A stretch of 13,705 nt of DNA. It comes from Baffinella frigidus. Taxonomy: Eukaryota; Cryptophyceae; Cryptomonadales; Baffinellaceae. Location of the stretch: assembly GCA_026770585.1 (NCBI GenBank), contig MU646329.1, positions 723,175 to 736,879 on the forward strand, written 5' to 3'. A program made the translations under genes and the position numbers. Within the stretch, counting starts at the first letter, position 1, and every line of letters starts with the position of its first letter. The notes beneath the pieces were generated by a model that was given only the letters and a program-made list of their open reading frames with translations, was not told the origin of the DNA and ran no database searches. Positions 1-6,053 of the stretch are shown here, one piece after another.

Positions 1-150
1 TTGCGTACTTGCTTACTTACACCCCTCGTCTGACGTGCGTATACCAAGTTGCTTACTTACTTTGCGTGCTTGCTTACTTACACCCCTCGTTTGTCTGCTT
101 ACTTACACCCCTAGTTGCTGACTTACACCCCTAGTTGCTTACCTACACGC
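1..150. repeat. degenerate tandem repeat (TTGCTTACTTACACCCCT)
   Basis: At least five imperfect units built on TGCTTACTTACACCCCTMGT follow one another, spaced about 20-25 bases apart. The units differ by short insertions and single changes, as in an old minisatellite. No coding signal is visible. It probably lies in the intron upstream of the first visible MDHAR-like exon. The array runs off the left edge. Confidence 0.75.
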
Positions 151-224
151 GGCACCGCGGTCACACTGCGCGAGCGAGCGTGGCCGGTGCGCAGGGACGA
201 GTGATGACGTCCCAGCGCCCGGGG

Positions 225-400
225 TGGTTGTTGATTGCGCATTGCTGATTGCTGGCTGTTGGTTAGTGATTGCTGTTTGCGTATCGTTGGTTGGTGATTG
301 CTGATTGCTGGTGGTTGATTTGTGATGAGTGTTTGCCGGGTGCCGGTTGCCGACTGCTGATTGCTGATGCTTGATGTTTGATTGCTGGTTGTTGACCGAT
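225..400. repeat. degenerate minisatellite of GATTGCTG / TGTTGGTTG motifs
   Basis: Short G/T-rich words (GATTGCTGATTGCTGG and variants) recur about every 7-10 bases over 175 bases. Read on the minus strand they give Asn/Gln/Ser-rich ORFs (NQQSAI-like), which are a by-product of the repeat and not a protein. It ends about 45 bases before the splice acceptor of the exon at 445, so it is taken as intronic. Confidence 0.7.
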
Positions 401-444
401 GATCGGTGAAGGTTCCTGGCTGATTCGTGATCGGGCATTTGCAG

Positions 445-605
445 GAGCGTTCGCGGCCAAGGCGATGGCCGACGGCGCAGGGTCCGTGGGGGACGCCGCC
501 CAGAGCGCCCAGAGCGGAGAGGTCTACACGTACCTCCCGATGTTCTACTCGCGCGTGGACGCCTGGGGGCTCAGCTGGCGCTTCTTCGGCGAGGCGGTTG
601 GGGAG
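445..605 (+). CDS. MDHAR: MDHAR-like gene, first visible exon
   Basis: The acceptor is TTTGCAG at 438-444. The exon then reads GA plus whole codons (GCG TTC GCG GCC AAG and so on) and ends with codon GAG at 603-605, before a GTACCC donor. It encodes AFAAKAMAD, a Gly/Ala/Ser linker, YTYLPMFYSRVDAWGLSW and RFFGEAVGE. Third codon positions are strongly G/C, unlike the flanking repeats. An open frame continues into the microsatellite, but that part is intron. Confidence 0.75.
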
Positions 606-728
606 GTACCCCGCGCCTTCCCTCCGAGAGAGAGAGAGAGAGAGACAGACCGACAGACAGACAGAGACAGAGACAGAGACAGAGACAGAGACAGAGACAG
701 AGACAGAGAGAGAGTCAGACAGAGAGAA

Positions 729-789
<61 letters not shown>

Positions 790-1009
790 GTCAGACAGAG
801 AGAAAGAGAGAGAGAGAGAGAAAGATGCAGGACAGACACGCCCTCGCACGTGTCAGACAGGAGGTGTGTGCCCCTCCCTGTGGTCGGAGACCTCCGACGC
901 AGGGATGTGGGCCGAGGGGAGTGCAGGCTCCCTTCCGACCCCTGGGGGCTCAGCTGGCACTTCTTCGGCGAGGCGCTTGGGGAGGTGTGCGCCCCCGCGC
1001 CTTCCCGCC

Positions 1010-1041
<32 letters not shown>

Positions 1042-1050
1042 GACAGAGAC

Positions 1051-1081
<31 letters not shown>

Positions 1082-1148
1082 GAGAGACAGACAGAGAGAA
1101 AGAGAAACAGAGACAGAGACAGAGACAGAGACAGAGACAGAGTCAGAC

Positions 1149-1189
<41 letters not shown>

Positions 1190-3376
1190 TGCAGGACAGA
1201 CACGCCCTCTCACGTGTCAGACACACCCACTAGCCCTTGGAAGTGGCTCAAAACGTGCCCTGGACCCTTTCATACTGCCTTGACATGGAGGTCGATCCGA
1301 CCTCCATAGGTCAAAAGTGAACACATTTTCGATGCACAATCAACTTTTGGGCTTCATGTTCCAGAGCACCGTTTTGAGCCACCTCGGAAGGCTGTTTGAT
1401 CCCTGAGGTCAGAGACCTCCGGCGCAGGTAGGGATGTGGGCCGAGGGGAGTGCAGGCTCGGGCCACCTTTCCGTTGCCTTATCCGTAGGAACCCCACTAT
1501 GTCCCTACGGGTTGCCTACCGTAGGATCGTAGGTCTTATCGCTTACGGGTTATCCTTCCCGCGGGGAGTGCAGGCGCCCTTTTCTTGGCCGCGCGCCGCG
1601 CGTGAGCGAATCGGAACGTGTTCGAACGAGCAGACCAATTTCACACGCAAACTCTTATAATTTATAAACTGGGTTCAATGAAATTTGCGGCGCCCTCCAC
1701 TGCACCCTTGGCGCCAGGTCAGATCCCCGCCCAACGACCCCGTGTCGCTCAACCGAAACGCGAAACCCACACGCCTTGCGCGCGCGAGTCGGGGCGTGAG
1801 CAAACGAGCAGACCAATTCCATAGTGACGGCCCCCAGAATGAGGTTTGTAAAGTAGCTCGTTCTGGTACAAATTGTAAAACAAAACCTCTTTGAAAAAGG
1901 AATTGGACACCTTTTCAGTTTAAAATGGGGTTTGTTTTCGCCTCGCGTGTGCGAATCGGGGCGTGTGCAAACGAGCAAACCAATTTCATACGCAAACACT
2001 TATAATTTATAAACTGGATTCAATGAAATTTACTGCACAAAACGATGTTTAATAGTAATATTAAAGCAGACGTGTTGGTTTATATATATTATAAGTGTTT
2101 GCGTATGAAATTCCCTTGGGCGCGCGCCTCGCGTGTGCGACCCACACGAAAACGCTAGAGGGGCCTAATTAAAACTATTTGATTTTACAAGTGGGTATTT
2201 GTGTGGTAACTTTCGTGAGGTTGGTCACGTGACTCTGCCAAATTAGCACAGTCACGAGGTTGGTTACGTTATCCTGGTACAAATATTTACAACCCCACAT
2301 GTAAATAGGTCCCTCTTGCATTCGCGAGTGGGATGCGCGCGCGGCAGGCGACTCTGCCACCAACCCTCACGGTTTGGGCAAATCGGCGATTTTCGAATTG
2401 GGATTTCAAGGGGGTTGAAGTCGGAATCCGACTTCAACGGCTGCGATTCCCCTTGAAATCGGGGGGTCGAAAATCGTCGATTTGCGCAAGCCGTGAGGTG
2501 AGGGTTGGTGGTGCGCAGGGCCCCTCTTCCAGCCACCCCTCGGATACTGTGGAGCGTGTGCGTGTGTAAACGGCGGGGAAATGCCGAGCACCTTACACCA
2601 TACAGCCTCAACCCCAGAAGAGAAAGGGCCCTCCTCGGCGCATAGCCGCGCCAGGGCACAAGTTCCCAATTTTGAAGATCCTGTAGTAAAATGATATTTC
2701 GTTCGTGTGAAGTTGATTCTACCCGGGAAACACGTCAAAGGTGATGGGAATTGGAGCTCTTTGCCGCGGGTATAATGTCTTTTAAAGTCAGTTTGTACCA
2801 GGATTTGCGAACGAGTGTGTGTGAAAAAGGAACTTATGACCTGGCGCGGAATGATGAGATGAAGAACATCGGGGCGATCCGGACTATTCTCAAGTTGACA
2901 ATCTGGTTCTGTGGTACTAATCCGTCAACTTAAGGTGGTGATGCGCATCATCAGGTGAAGGTGGTCGGGGACGTCCAATCCGGGACGTTCTCAGCTTTCT
3001 GGATCCAGGGTTCTGCCCTCATCGGCGCCCTCCACTGCACTCTCGGCGCCAGGTCGGATCCCCGCAGAACGCACCCGTGTCGCTCAACCACAAACGCGAA
3101 ACCCGAAACCCGAAACCCGACACCCCAAACCCCAAACCCCAAACCCCAAACCCCAAACCCCAAACCCCAAACCCCAAACCCCAAACCCCAAACCCCAAAC
3201 CTTGTAAACCGTTTGACCATTTTGACCAAGTATCTGTGTGCAGTGACGCGGGGGAGGGGGGCTTCGCGGTGCTGCGGCGGATCGTAGAGAGCAAGGCCGA
3301 ACTGAGCGCGGCGGCTCTCGCGGCCTTTTCTCTCTGCCCGTCGCTGGAGGAGGTGGAGGCCCTCCTGGCAAAGTAG
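445..3376 (+). CDS. MDHAR: monodehydroascorbate reductase-like oxidoreductase, C-terminal part (three exons, 5' end off window)
   Basis: Joining 445-605, 2955-3052 and 3244-3376 gives an open C-terminal reading of about 129 residues ending at TAG. Exon 1 carries AKAMAD then YTYLPMFYSR, WGLSWRFFGE and AVGE. Exon 2 continues in phase with VKVVGD, then FSAFWIQGSALIGA. This order matches the C-terminal domain of plant-type MDHAR (YDYLPYFYSR, SWQFYGDNVGE, GD, FGAYWI, GKVVGAFLEGG). MDHAR uses NAD(P)H and FAD to reduce the monodehydroascorbate radical to ascorbate. The FAD- and NAD-binding parts would lie upstream, outside the window. The aromatic before WI is Phe, where plant enzymes often have Tyr. 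Exon 3 fits the variable tail (LRRIVESKAEL, then SLEEVEALLAK). A related AIF-family reductase cannot be excluded. Intron 1 is 2.35 kb and full of repeats. Confidence 0.75.
561..862 (+). repeat. tandem duplication, copy A (exon end + GAGACA microsatellite)
   Basis: Copy A runs from the last 15 codons of the exon, through the donor, a CCGAGAGAGAG start and a GAGACA/GACA/GAGA microsatellite, to a tail of GATGCAGGACAGACACGCCC and TCRCACGTGTCAGACA. Copy B at 941-1222 has the same order of parts. The microsatellite occupies about 628-825. ORFs across it give Arg/Glu/Thr/Asp runs on + and Ser/Leu/Val runs on -. These are artefacts of the hexamer. Confidence 0.85.
879..931 (+). repeat. short dispersed repeat, copy 1
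   Basis: A block of about 50 bases (GGTCGGAGACCTCCGACGCA and onward to GTGCAGGCTC) is repeated at 1408-1458 with a few changes and a 4-base insertion. It begins with a small palindrome (GGTCGGAGACC). Function unknown. Confidence 0.65.
941..987 (+). pseudogene. duplicated 3' end of the MDHAR-like exon with donor site
   Basis: The duplicated block still reads WGLSWHFFGEALGE in the same frame as the true exon end (WGLSWRFFGEAVGE) and still ends GAG before a GTGTGC donor. Only the last 14-15 codons are present; the YTYLP part is missing. A TGCAG at about 922-926 could serve as an acceptor giving a short alternative exon beginning near LPSDPWGL. More likely it is a non-functional exon relic in the intron. 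Confidence 0.6.
941..1222 (+). repeat. tandem duplication, copy B
   Basis: Second copy of the 561-862 block, with microsatellite at about 1012-1187. It matches copy A over the exon-derived start and the tail after the microsatellite. The two copies differ in microsatellite length and composition, as expected for slippage after duplication. Confidence 0.85.
1232..1393. mobile_element. small inverted-repeat element (MITE-like), AGCCCTTGG family, copy 1
   Basis: The left end AGCCCTTGGAAGTGGCTCAA and the right end, read on the other strand as AGCCTTCCGAGGTGGCTCAA, are inverted copies. Near the middle is a second inverted repeat (ATGGAGGTCG, then CGACCTCCAT, at about 1285-1307). There is no coding capacity. 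A second family member lies at 13226-13356 with the same terminal motif. It lies inside intron 1 of the MDHAR-like gene. Confidence 0.7.
1408..1458 (+). repeat. short dispersed repeat, copy 2
   Basis: Direct copy of 879-931 with GGTCAGAGACCTCCGGCGCA as its start. A further GGGGAGTGCAGGC word occurs near 1563. It sits just right of the hairpin element at 1232-1393. The following 1460-1595 contains several CCGTAGG/CCTACGG words but no gene I can support. Confidence 0.6.
1597..1686 (+). repeat. dispersed 90-bp repeat, copy 1
   Basis: Sequence of the type CGTGAGCGAATCGG, ACGAGCAGACCAATTTCA, CGCAAACTCTTATAA, AACTGGGTTCAATGAAATTT. A close copy lies at 1941-2031 and a shorter one at 1786-1826. Read on either strand it has no convincing coding pattern. 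Confidence 0.7.
1688..1768 (+). repeat. dispersed repeat with CGGCGCCCTCCACTGCAC start, copy 1
   Basis: About 80 bases running through GGCGCCAGGTCAGATCCCCG and GTGTCGCTCAACCGAAACGC to CGAAACCC. It matches 3023-3104, where the same repeat spans the splice donor of the second MDHAR-like intron. Here it lies deep inside intron 1 and is followed by other sequence, not by telomere-like repeats. Confidence 0.75.
1786..1826 (+). repeat. dispersed 90-bp repeat, short copy 2
   Basis: Contains GTCGGGGCGTGAGCAAACGA and GCAGACCAATTCCATA, matching the first half of the repeats at 1597-1686 and 1941-2031, then diverges. The 1827-1940 stretch after it shows no gene. Confidence 0.55.
1941..2031 (+). repeat. 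dispersed 90-bp repeat, copy 3
   Basis: Near full-length copy of 1597-1686 (GCGAATCGGGGCGTGTGCAA, CAATTTCATACGCAAACACT, TATAATTTATAAACTGGATT). Part of it forms one arm of the perfect inverted repeat described at 1982-2112. Confidence 0.7.
1982..2112. repeat. 24-bp perfect inverted repeat with AT-rich loop
   Basis: Bases 1982-2005 (starting AATTTCATACGC) and 2089-2112 (ending GCGTATGAAATT) are exact reverse complements, separated by 83 AT-rich bases that include TATATATATT. The right arm is an inverted fragment of the 1941-2031 repeat. It may be a foldback or the ends of a small element. No ORF lies in the loop. Confidence 0.75.
2357..2511. mobile_element. hairpin MITE-like element, CCACCAACCCTCAC family, full copy
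   Basis: The ends CCACCAACCCTCAC and GTGAGGGTTGGTGG are perfect inverted copies. The stem continues inward with GGCAAATCGGCGATTTTCGA pairing TCGAAAATCGTCGATTTGCG, then GATTTCAAGGGG pairing CCCCTTGAAATC. The centre is TTGAAGTCGG, A, ATCCGACTTCAA. The whole 155 bases can fold into one long hairpin. ORFs on both strands here are the two sides of the hairpin. A half copy is at 13443-13534. Confidence 0.8.
2955..3052 (+). CDS. MDHAR: MDHAR-like gene, second visible exon
   Basis: The acceptor is CATCATCAG at 2946-2954. Translation from 2955 in phase 0 gives VKVVGDVQSGTFSAFWIQ, then GSALIGA, aligning with the GD, FGAYWI and GKVVGAF block of MDHARs. The proposed GT donor at 3053 leaves two bases (AG) that join the T of the next exon to make a Ser codon. 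The last 30 bases, from 3023, belong to a dispersed repeat, so residues LHCTLGA replace the FLEGG expected in the family. Confidence 0.7.
3023..3104 (+). repeat. dispersed repeat with CGGCGCCCTCCACTGCAC start, copy 2 (spans a splice donor)
   Basis: Matches 1688-1768 with few changes. The exon's proposed donor (CCAG then GTCGG) lies inside it, and it leads directly into the telomere-like tract at about 3094. The shared sequence begins at the codon for Ile in GSALI, exactly where similarity to other MDHARs starts to fail. Confidence 0.75.
3094..3201 (+). repeat. telomere-like tract, variant unit CCCCAAA (about 15 units)
   Basis: Starts with CGAAACC units, then a run of CCCCAAA units with few interruptions. 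It lies in the proposed second intron (3053-3243) of the MDHAR-like gene. Because the unit is 7 bases, it is open in every frame and yields NPKPQTP-type ORFs on + and GLGFGVW-type ORFs on -. These are artefacts. Confidence 0.85.
3244..3376 (+). CDS. MDHAR: MDHAR-like gene, terminal exon
   Basis: The acceptor is CTGTGTGCAG, ending at 3243. The exon encodes DAGEGGFAVLRRIVESK, then AELSAAALAAFSLCPSLEEV and EALLAK, followed by TAG at 3374-3376. It has high GC at third positions and an amphipathic helical pattern. The MDHAR/AIF-type tail commonly has a helix, then a Cys/Ser-Ser-Val-Glu-Glu-Ala-Leu-like end, which SLEEVEALL resembles. Assignment to this gene rests on order, strand and phase. A TA-flanked element is inserted 16 bases after the stop. 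Confidence 0.65.
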
Positions 3377-3391
3377 GCAGCGCGGGGAAAG

Positions 3392-3512
3392 TACAGGGGT
3401 ACCTCGATTACAAGAAAACGCCTCCCCGTAGGACCCTACAGTAGGCCTGTGCCTAGGGCCCTAGGGTCGTCCTGAGGGGGTGACGTTTTCTTGTAATCGA
3501 GGTACCCCTGTA
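3392..3512. mobile_element. TA-flanked MITE, CAGGGGTACCTCG family, intact copy
   Basis: A 121-bp element with 29-bp perfect terminal inverted repeats counted with the TA. It starts TACAGGGGTACCTCGATTAC and ends GTAATCGAGGTACCCCTGTA. The TA at each end suggests a TA target duplication, as used by Tc1/mariner-type transposases, but no transposase is present. The interior holds CCTAGGGCCCTAGG. It lies just after the MDHAR-like stop codon, so it is probably in the 3' UTR or flank. Confidence 0.85.
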
Positions 3513-3519
3513 GGCGCCA

Positions 3520-3590
3520 TGAGAGAGGGAGTTTGGGAGAGTGTGAGAGAGAGTGGGTGAGTGTGTGAGAGCGAGAGAGAGACTGGGCCC
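3520..3590. repeat. GA-rich low-complexity stretch
   Basis: GAGAGAGGGAGTTTGGGAGA and similar purine-rich sequence with GTGTGAGA interruptions. It gives Ser/His/Thr/Leu ORFs on the minus strand. The following 3591-3758 shows no supported gene. Confidence 0.6.
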
Positions 3591-3758
3591 ACGGCCAGCC
3601 ATGTTCGGTGTTGCGCGCAAAAATGAGTACTCGAAATGAGACAGACCGTGAGTCATTAAACAGAGGGGGAAACACCGTCTGGCACTGATTGGCCGAGCTT
3701 GCAGAACGCACACAGATTGACCCGGCCTGGAGAACGCCTCGGTCTGCTCTAGCAACGG

Positions 3759-4019
3759 TACAGGGGTACCTCGCTCATAAGAAAGCACCCCCCCCCAGGG
3801 CCCTACATGTACAGTAGGTCTATGTCTAGGACCCTACGGTGGTCCTAGGGGGGGTGCAGTTTCAAACCCTAAACCCTAAACCCTAAACCCTAAACCCTAA
3901 ACCCTAAACCCTAAACCCTAAACCCTAAACCCTAAACCCTAAACCCTAAACCCTAAACCCTAAACCCTCAACCCTAAACCCTAAACCCTAAACCCTCTTA
4001 TGAGCGAGGTACCCCTGTA
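3759..4019. mobile_element. TA-flanked MITE, CAGGGGTACCTCG family, with telomere insert
   Basis: The left end TACAGGGGTACCTCGCTCAT (3759-) and right end ATGAGCGAGGTACCCCTGTA (-4019) are perfect inverted copies. The body is 128 bases of normal family sequence plus 133 bases of telomere repeats at 3864-3996, placed in the middle of the right inverted repeat, between GTTTC and CTTATGAGCG. In intact copies this point reads GGCTTTCTTATG without a break. Confidence 0.85.
3864..3996 (+). repeat. interstitial telomere repeat, 19 units of AAACCCT
   Basis: The tract is 133 bases, exactly 19 seven-base units. All are canonical except one (CCCTCAA near 3966). Homogeneity and sharp edges argue for a fairly recent origin. 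It interrupts the right arm of the MITE at 3759-4019. Confidence 0.95.
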
Positions 4020-4110
4020 TCTGCAACATCGCCTGTTTTGGGAGTCGGAGTTCCCCTCCCAGAGTCGGAGTCGGAGTTCCCATCCTACCCACACTGCCCA
4101 CACTGGTACT

Positions 4111-4199
4111 GGTACAGCGCATCTCGCATTTATGAAAACACACCCTACTGTAGGTCTGTACCAGGTGGGTCCTAGGAGGGGGGGTGGGGGTAAATCCCC
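4111..4199. mobile_element. degraded left half of a CAGGGGTACCTCG-family element
   Basis: TACTGGTACAGCGCATCTCG, then CATTTATGAAAACACACC, CCTACTGTAGGTCTG and GGTCCTAGGAGGGGGGGTGG follow the order of the left end and interior of intact copies, with several changes. The right end is missing. Another element family begins at 4200 where it should continue. Confidence 0.5.
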
Positions 4200-4300
4200 A
4201 TCCCTTAAGTGACCATAGGGTGAATATTCACCCTAACTCGCCCTAGGCAGTCCTGGGACCCTACCGTAGGGCGTATGAGCCTACTGGTCACTTAAGGGAT
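4200..4300. mobile_element. MITE-like element, ATCCCTTAAGTG family, copy 1
   Basis: A 101-bp element with ends ATCCCTTAAGTGACCA and TGGTCACTTAAGGGAT, perfect inverted copies. The interior contains the palindrome AGGGTGAATATTCACCCT. A longer relative at 9291-9401 carries the same ends and the same palindrome in reversed position. No coding capacity. Confidence 0.85.
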
Positions 4301-4335
4301 ACAGTTGAACAGCAACCTGCTCAGAACCACTCCGA

Positions 4336-4356
4336 GGTTACAGGGGTACCAGTCTG
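4336..4356. mobile_element. isolated CAGGGGTACC-family end
   Basis: TTACAGGGGTACCAG matches the terminal 12 bases of the family and then diverges. It may be a solo remnant of the element disrupted at 4111-4300. The next 120 bases show no supported gene. Confidence 0.35.
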
Positions 4357-4480
4357 TCTCTGAGCCACGAGATGCCCCATCGCTGCACCCTTCGAGGGCC
4401 AGAGTCCAGGAGACGGACAGAAGACAGCGCTGGCCACAGACGACGCGGGAGGCGCTGGGTGCAAAGCGGGCCCTTCCAGG

Positions 4481-4602
4481 TACAGGGGTACCTCGCTCAT
4501 AAGAAACCGCACCCCCCCCTAGGACCACCATAGGGCCCTAGGCGTAGCCCTACTGTAGGGTCCTAGGGGGTGGGGCTTTCTTATGGGCGAGGTACCCCTG
4601 TA
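4481..4602. mobile_element. TA-flanked MITE, CAGGGGTACCTCG family, near-intact copy
   Basis: A 122-bp element running from TACAGGGGTACCTCGCTCAT to ATGGGCGAGGTACCCCTGTA, with one mismatch in the arm. It has the family interior (TAGGACCACCATAGGGCCCT, CCTACTGTAGGGTCCTAGG). It lacks the telomere insert and so serves as a reference for the 3759-4019 copy. Confidence 0.85.
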
Positions 4603-5238
4603 GAGTAAGAGTTTTGACCCGACTGTGTCAACGCTCAAGCAAGACGATCAATCGCCAAATCTCACATACTGATCCTTGCTTGGGGACGGCACGGGCTGAC
4701 ACCGACAATCCTGTCTAAATAAAACGAAATAACGAAATAACAGGACACCGGAAAACAGAAGACAAAACATTGTTGCACGCACGGCGTTAGTCACTTTTTG
4801 TGAATTTTTAAAAAGGCGCATTATAGATTGGGCGGCGAGTACCAGAGAAGGACACCAAATGCGTCTGTAAGAAACAGTGAGGGCTACCAATAAGTTGTGT
4901 ACCTAATCAACTATCAGGTTGGGTCGTTTTTGTTTCTTGAACTGGCCCACACACCAGCCATTTTCAGTTTTTAACCCAACACGTGTGATGCTGGCTGATT
5001 GTTTTTTGTCAAACACACCAGCTTATGTCTTTTCACGACATCAGTTGCTCAATGACGCATTAAAGTGCACTAATTTTGTACTGCAGGCTTCAGCCACGAA
5101 CATTCGTGTGCAGAAACATGGCAATTCTTTTCGAGTCAAAAATCCAAAATGCCACGCAATTTTTTGGCGGACATGAGCAATTCGTTTCCGCAAGTTTCCA
5201 TTGGGGGAAACCTCCACATGTGTTTGGTTTGACATCTG
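4603..5238. other. AT-richer stretch without a supported gene
   Basis: Base composition shifts to more A/T than in the flanks. The longest ORFs here (under 90 codons on both strands) show no recognisable domain, no codon bias like the two spliced genes, and no convincing splice signals. An AG after TACTGC near 5086 opens a short frame (RVQKHGNSFRVKNPK) that I cannot place. The last 20 bases (from about 5221) already match the GGTATCC hairpin repeat. Confidence 0.5.
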
Positions 5239-5447
5239 AAGTATCCGTGGTTGGAGCTCCTGTGAGCTTAACGATGGGATACCCTGGGCCTTCAGCCGAC
5301 TTCGGTGAGACCAAATAGGCTGATACACAGCTAGAAGGAGGCACGTGAGGGCAAGCTGGCAATCTCTTGCTCGTCGGTGCAGTTGTCAACGTCTCGATTC
5401 GTATGAACATTTTATTGACACTGACGCACGCACCCACGCGCGTTTCT

Positions 5448-5867
5448 TCAAAACGGCAAGCTGAGGCGGCGCGCAGGGATCAACAGTACGTGATCCTCAG
5501 AAGCGAACGACACGCGTCTCCTGCTAGGAGCTGACGCCCACCGTATTATTGAAGAGCGCGCTTGCGCTTTCGAGGAGGCGGCCTGGAGGAGCTCTCGGCG
5601 CGATGAGCAGGCAGACGGTCCTTGCTCGGAGGAGGACTCGGACGCGCGCGGGGAGGAGGGCGCGGACGAGTGCGCGGATGGGGGCTGCTCAACGGCGAGC
5701 GTCTTCTTCTCGTTGAGCAGCGACAGAAACGTGGTGAACGACGCGTCGTCGGCGGTCAAGGCCTCCGCCATCATCGAACGGAGTGCCTTGGCGCGTGCTT
5801 GCCCGGCGATAGAGGCGAGGCTTTTGCGGGCGGCCCTTAGGTCGGCGCTGTATTTGTCGGAGCTCAT
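5448..5867 (-). CDS. hypothetical 139-aa Ser/Ala/Arg-rich protein, left-arm copy
   Basis: The ATG at 5865-5867 has an A at -3. The frame runs through MSSDKYSADLRAARKSL, a helical Ala-rich segment (KALRSMMAEALTADDASF), a disordered Ser/Pro/Ala stretch and a basic C-terminus with SRRRVSFASEDHVLLIP. RVSF fits the RVxF pattern by which many proteins dock on protein phosphatase 1, and RRRVS would also fit a basophilic kinase site. Both are inference. I recognise no domain. It differs from the right-arm copy by an extra ASI and by Q/H, I/M and P/S. The frame stays open upstream to about 5969. It points away from the inverted-repeat centre. Confidence 0.55.
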   Translation of the reverse strand: MSSDKYSADLRAARKSLASIAGQARAKALRSMMAEALTADDASFTTFLSLLNEKKTLAVEQPPSAHSSAPSSPRASESSSEQGPSACSSRRELLQAASSKAQARSSIIRWASAPSRRRVSFASEDHVLLIPARRLSLPF

Positions 5868-6053
5868 CTTGTGCGGCGTGTCACAGGTGGTGGACGGTGG
5901 AGCGATGTTTGGCAAAGCGGGAATCCCTTCTTTTATTGGATCTCGTACAGCTGTTGGATGCCAGGTCAAGGGGAGAGATTACGGTAAACTTTCCCATGGC
6001 CAGGTGGGTGGGTCGTTACGAGCGTGTAGTAAACTTCCATGACGTGTGGTAAA

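Noticed and set aside
399-1309. Long + ORFs rich in Arg/Glu/Asp/Thr and minus ORFs rich in Ser/Leu/Val
   Set aside because: They are read through GAGACA/GAGA microsatellites. Only the short segments 445-605 and 941-987 carry protein-like sequence.
2264-2738. Minus-strand ORFs of 110-131 codons
   Set aside because: Most of their length is the hairpin element 2357-2511, and similar peptides appear from its half copy near 13500.
2751-2933. 60-codon + ORF before the second MDHAR exon
   Set aside because: It ends before the acceptor at 2954, lacks similarity to the MDHAR domain and has no support as a separate gene.
3208-3229. Resemblance of CCGTTTGACCATTTTGACCA to the dinoflagellate spliced-leader sequence
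   Set aside because: It shares CCGT, CCATTTTG and CAAG but needs gaps and several mismatches. It lies just before a splice acceptor, not at a gene start. Too weak to claim.
2951-3371. ORFs with NPKPQTP or GLGFGVW repeats
   Set aside because: A 7-base repeat without stops is open in all frames. These are translations of the telomere-like tract, not proteins.
3436-4531. ORFs starting MSEVPLYL or containing RGTS/SITRK
   Set aside because: They are translations of the inverted ends of the CAGGGGTACCTCG elements and occur wherever such an end lies.
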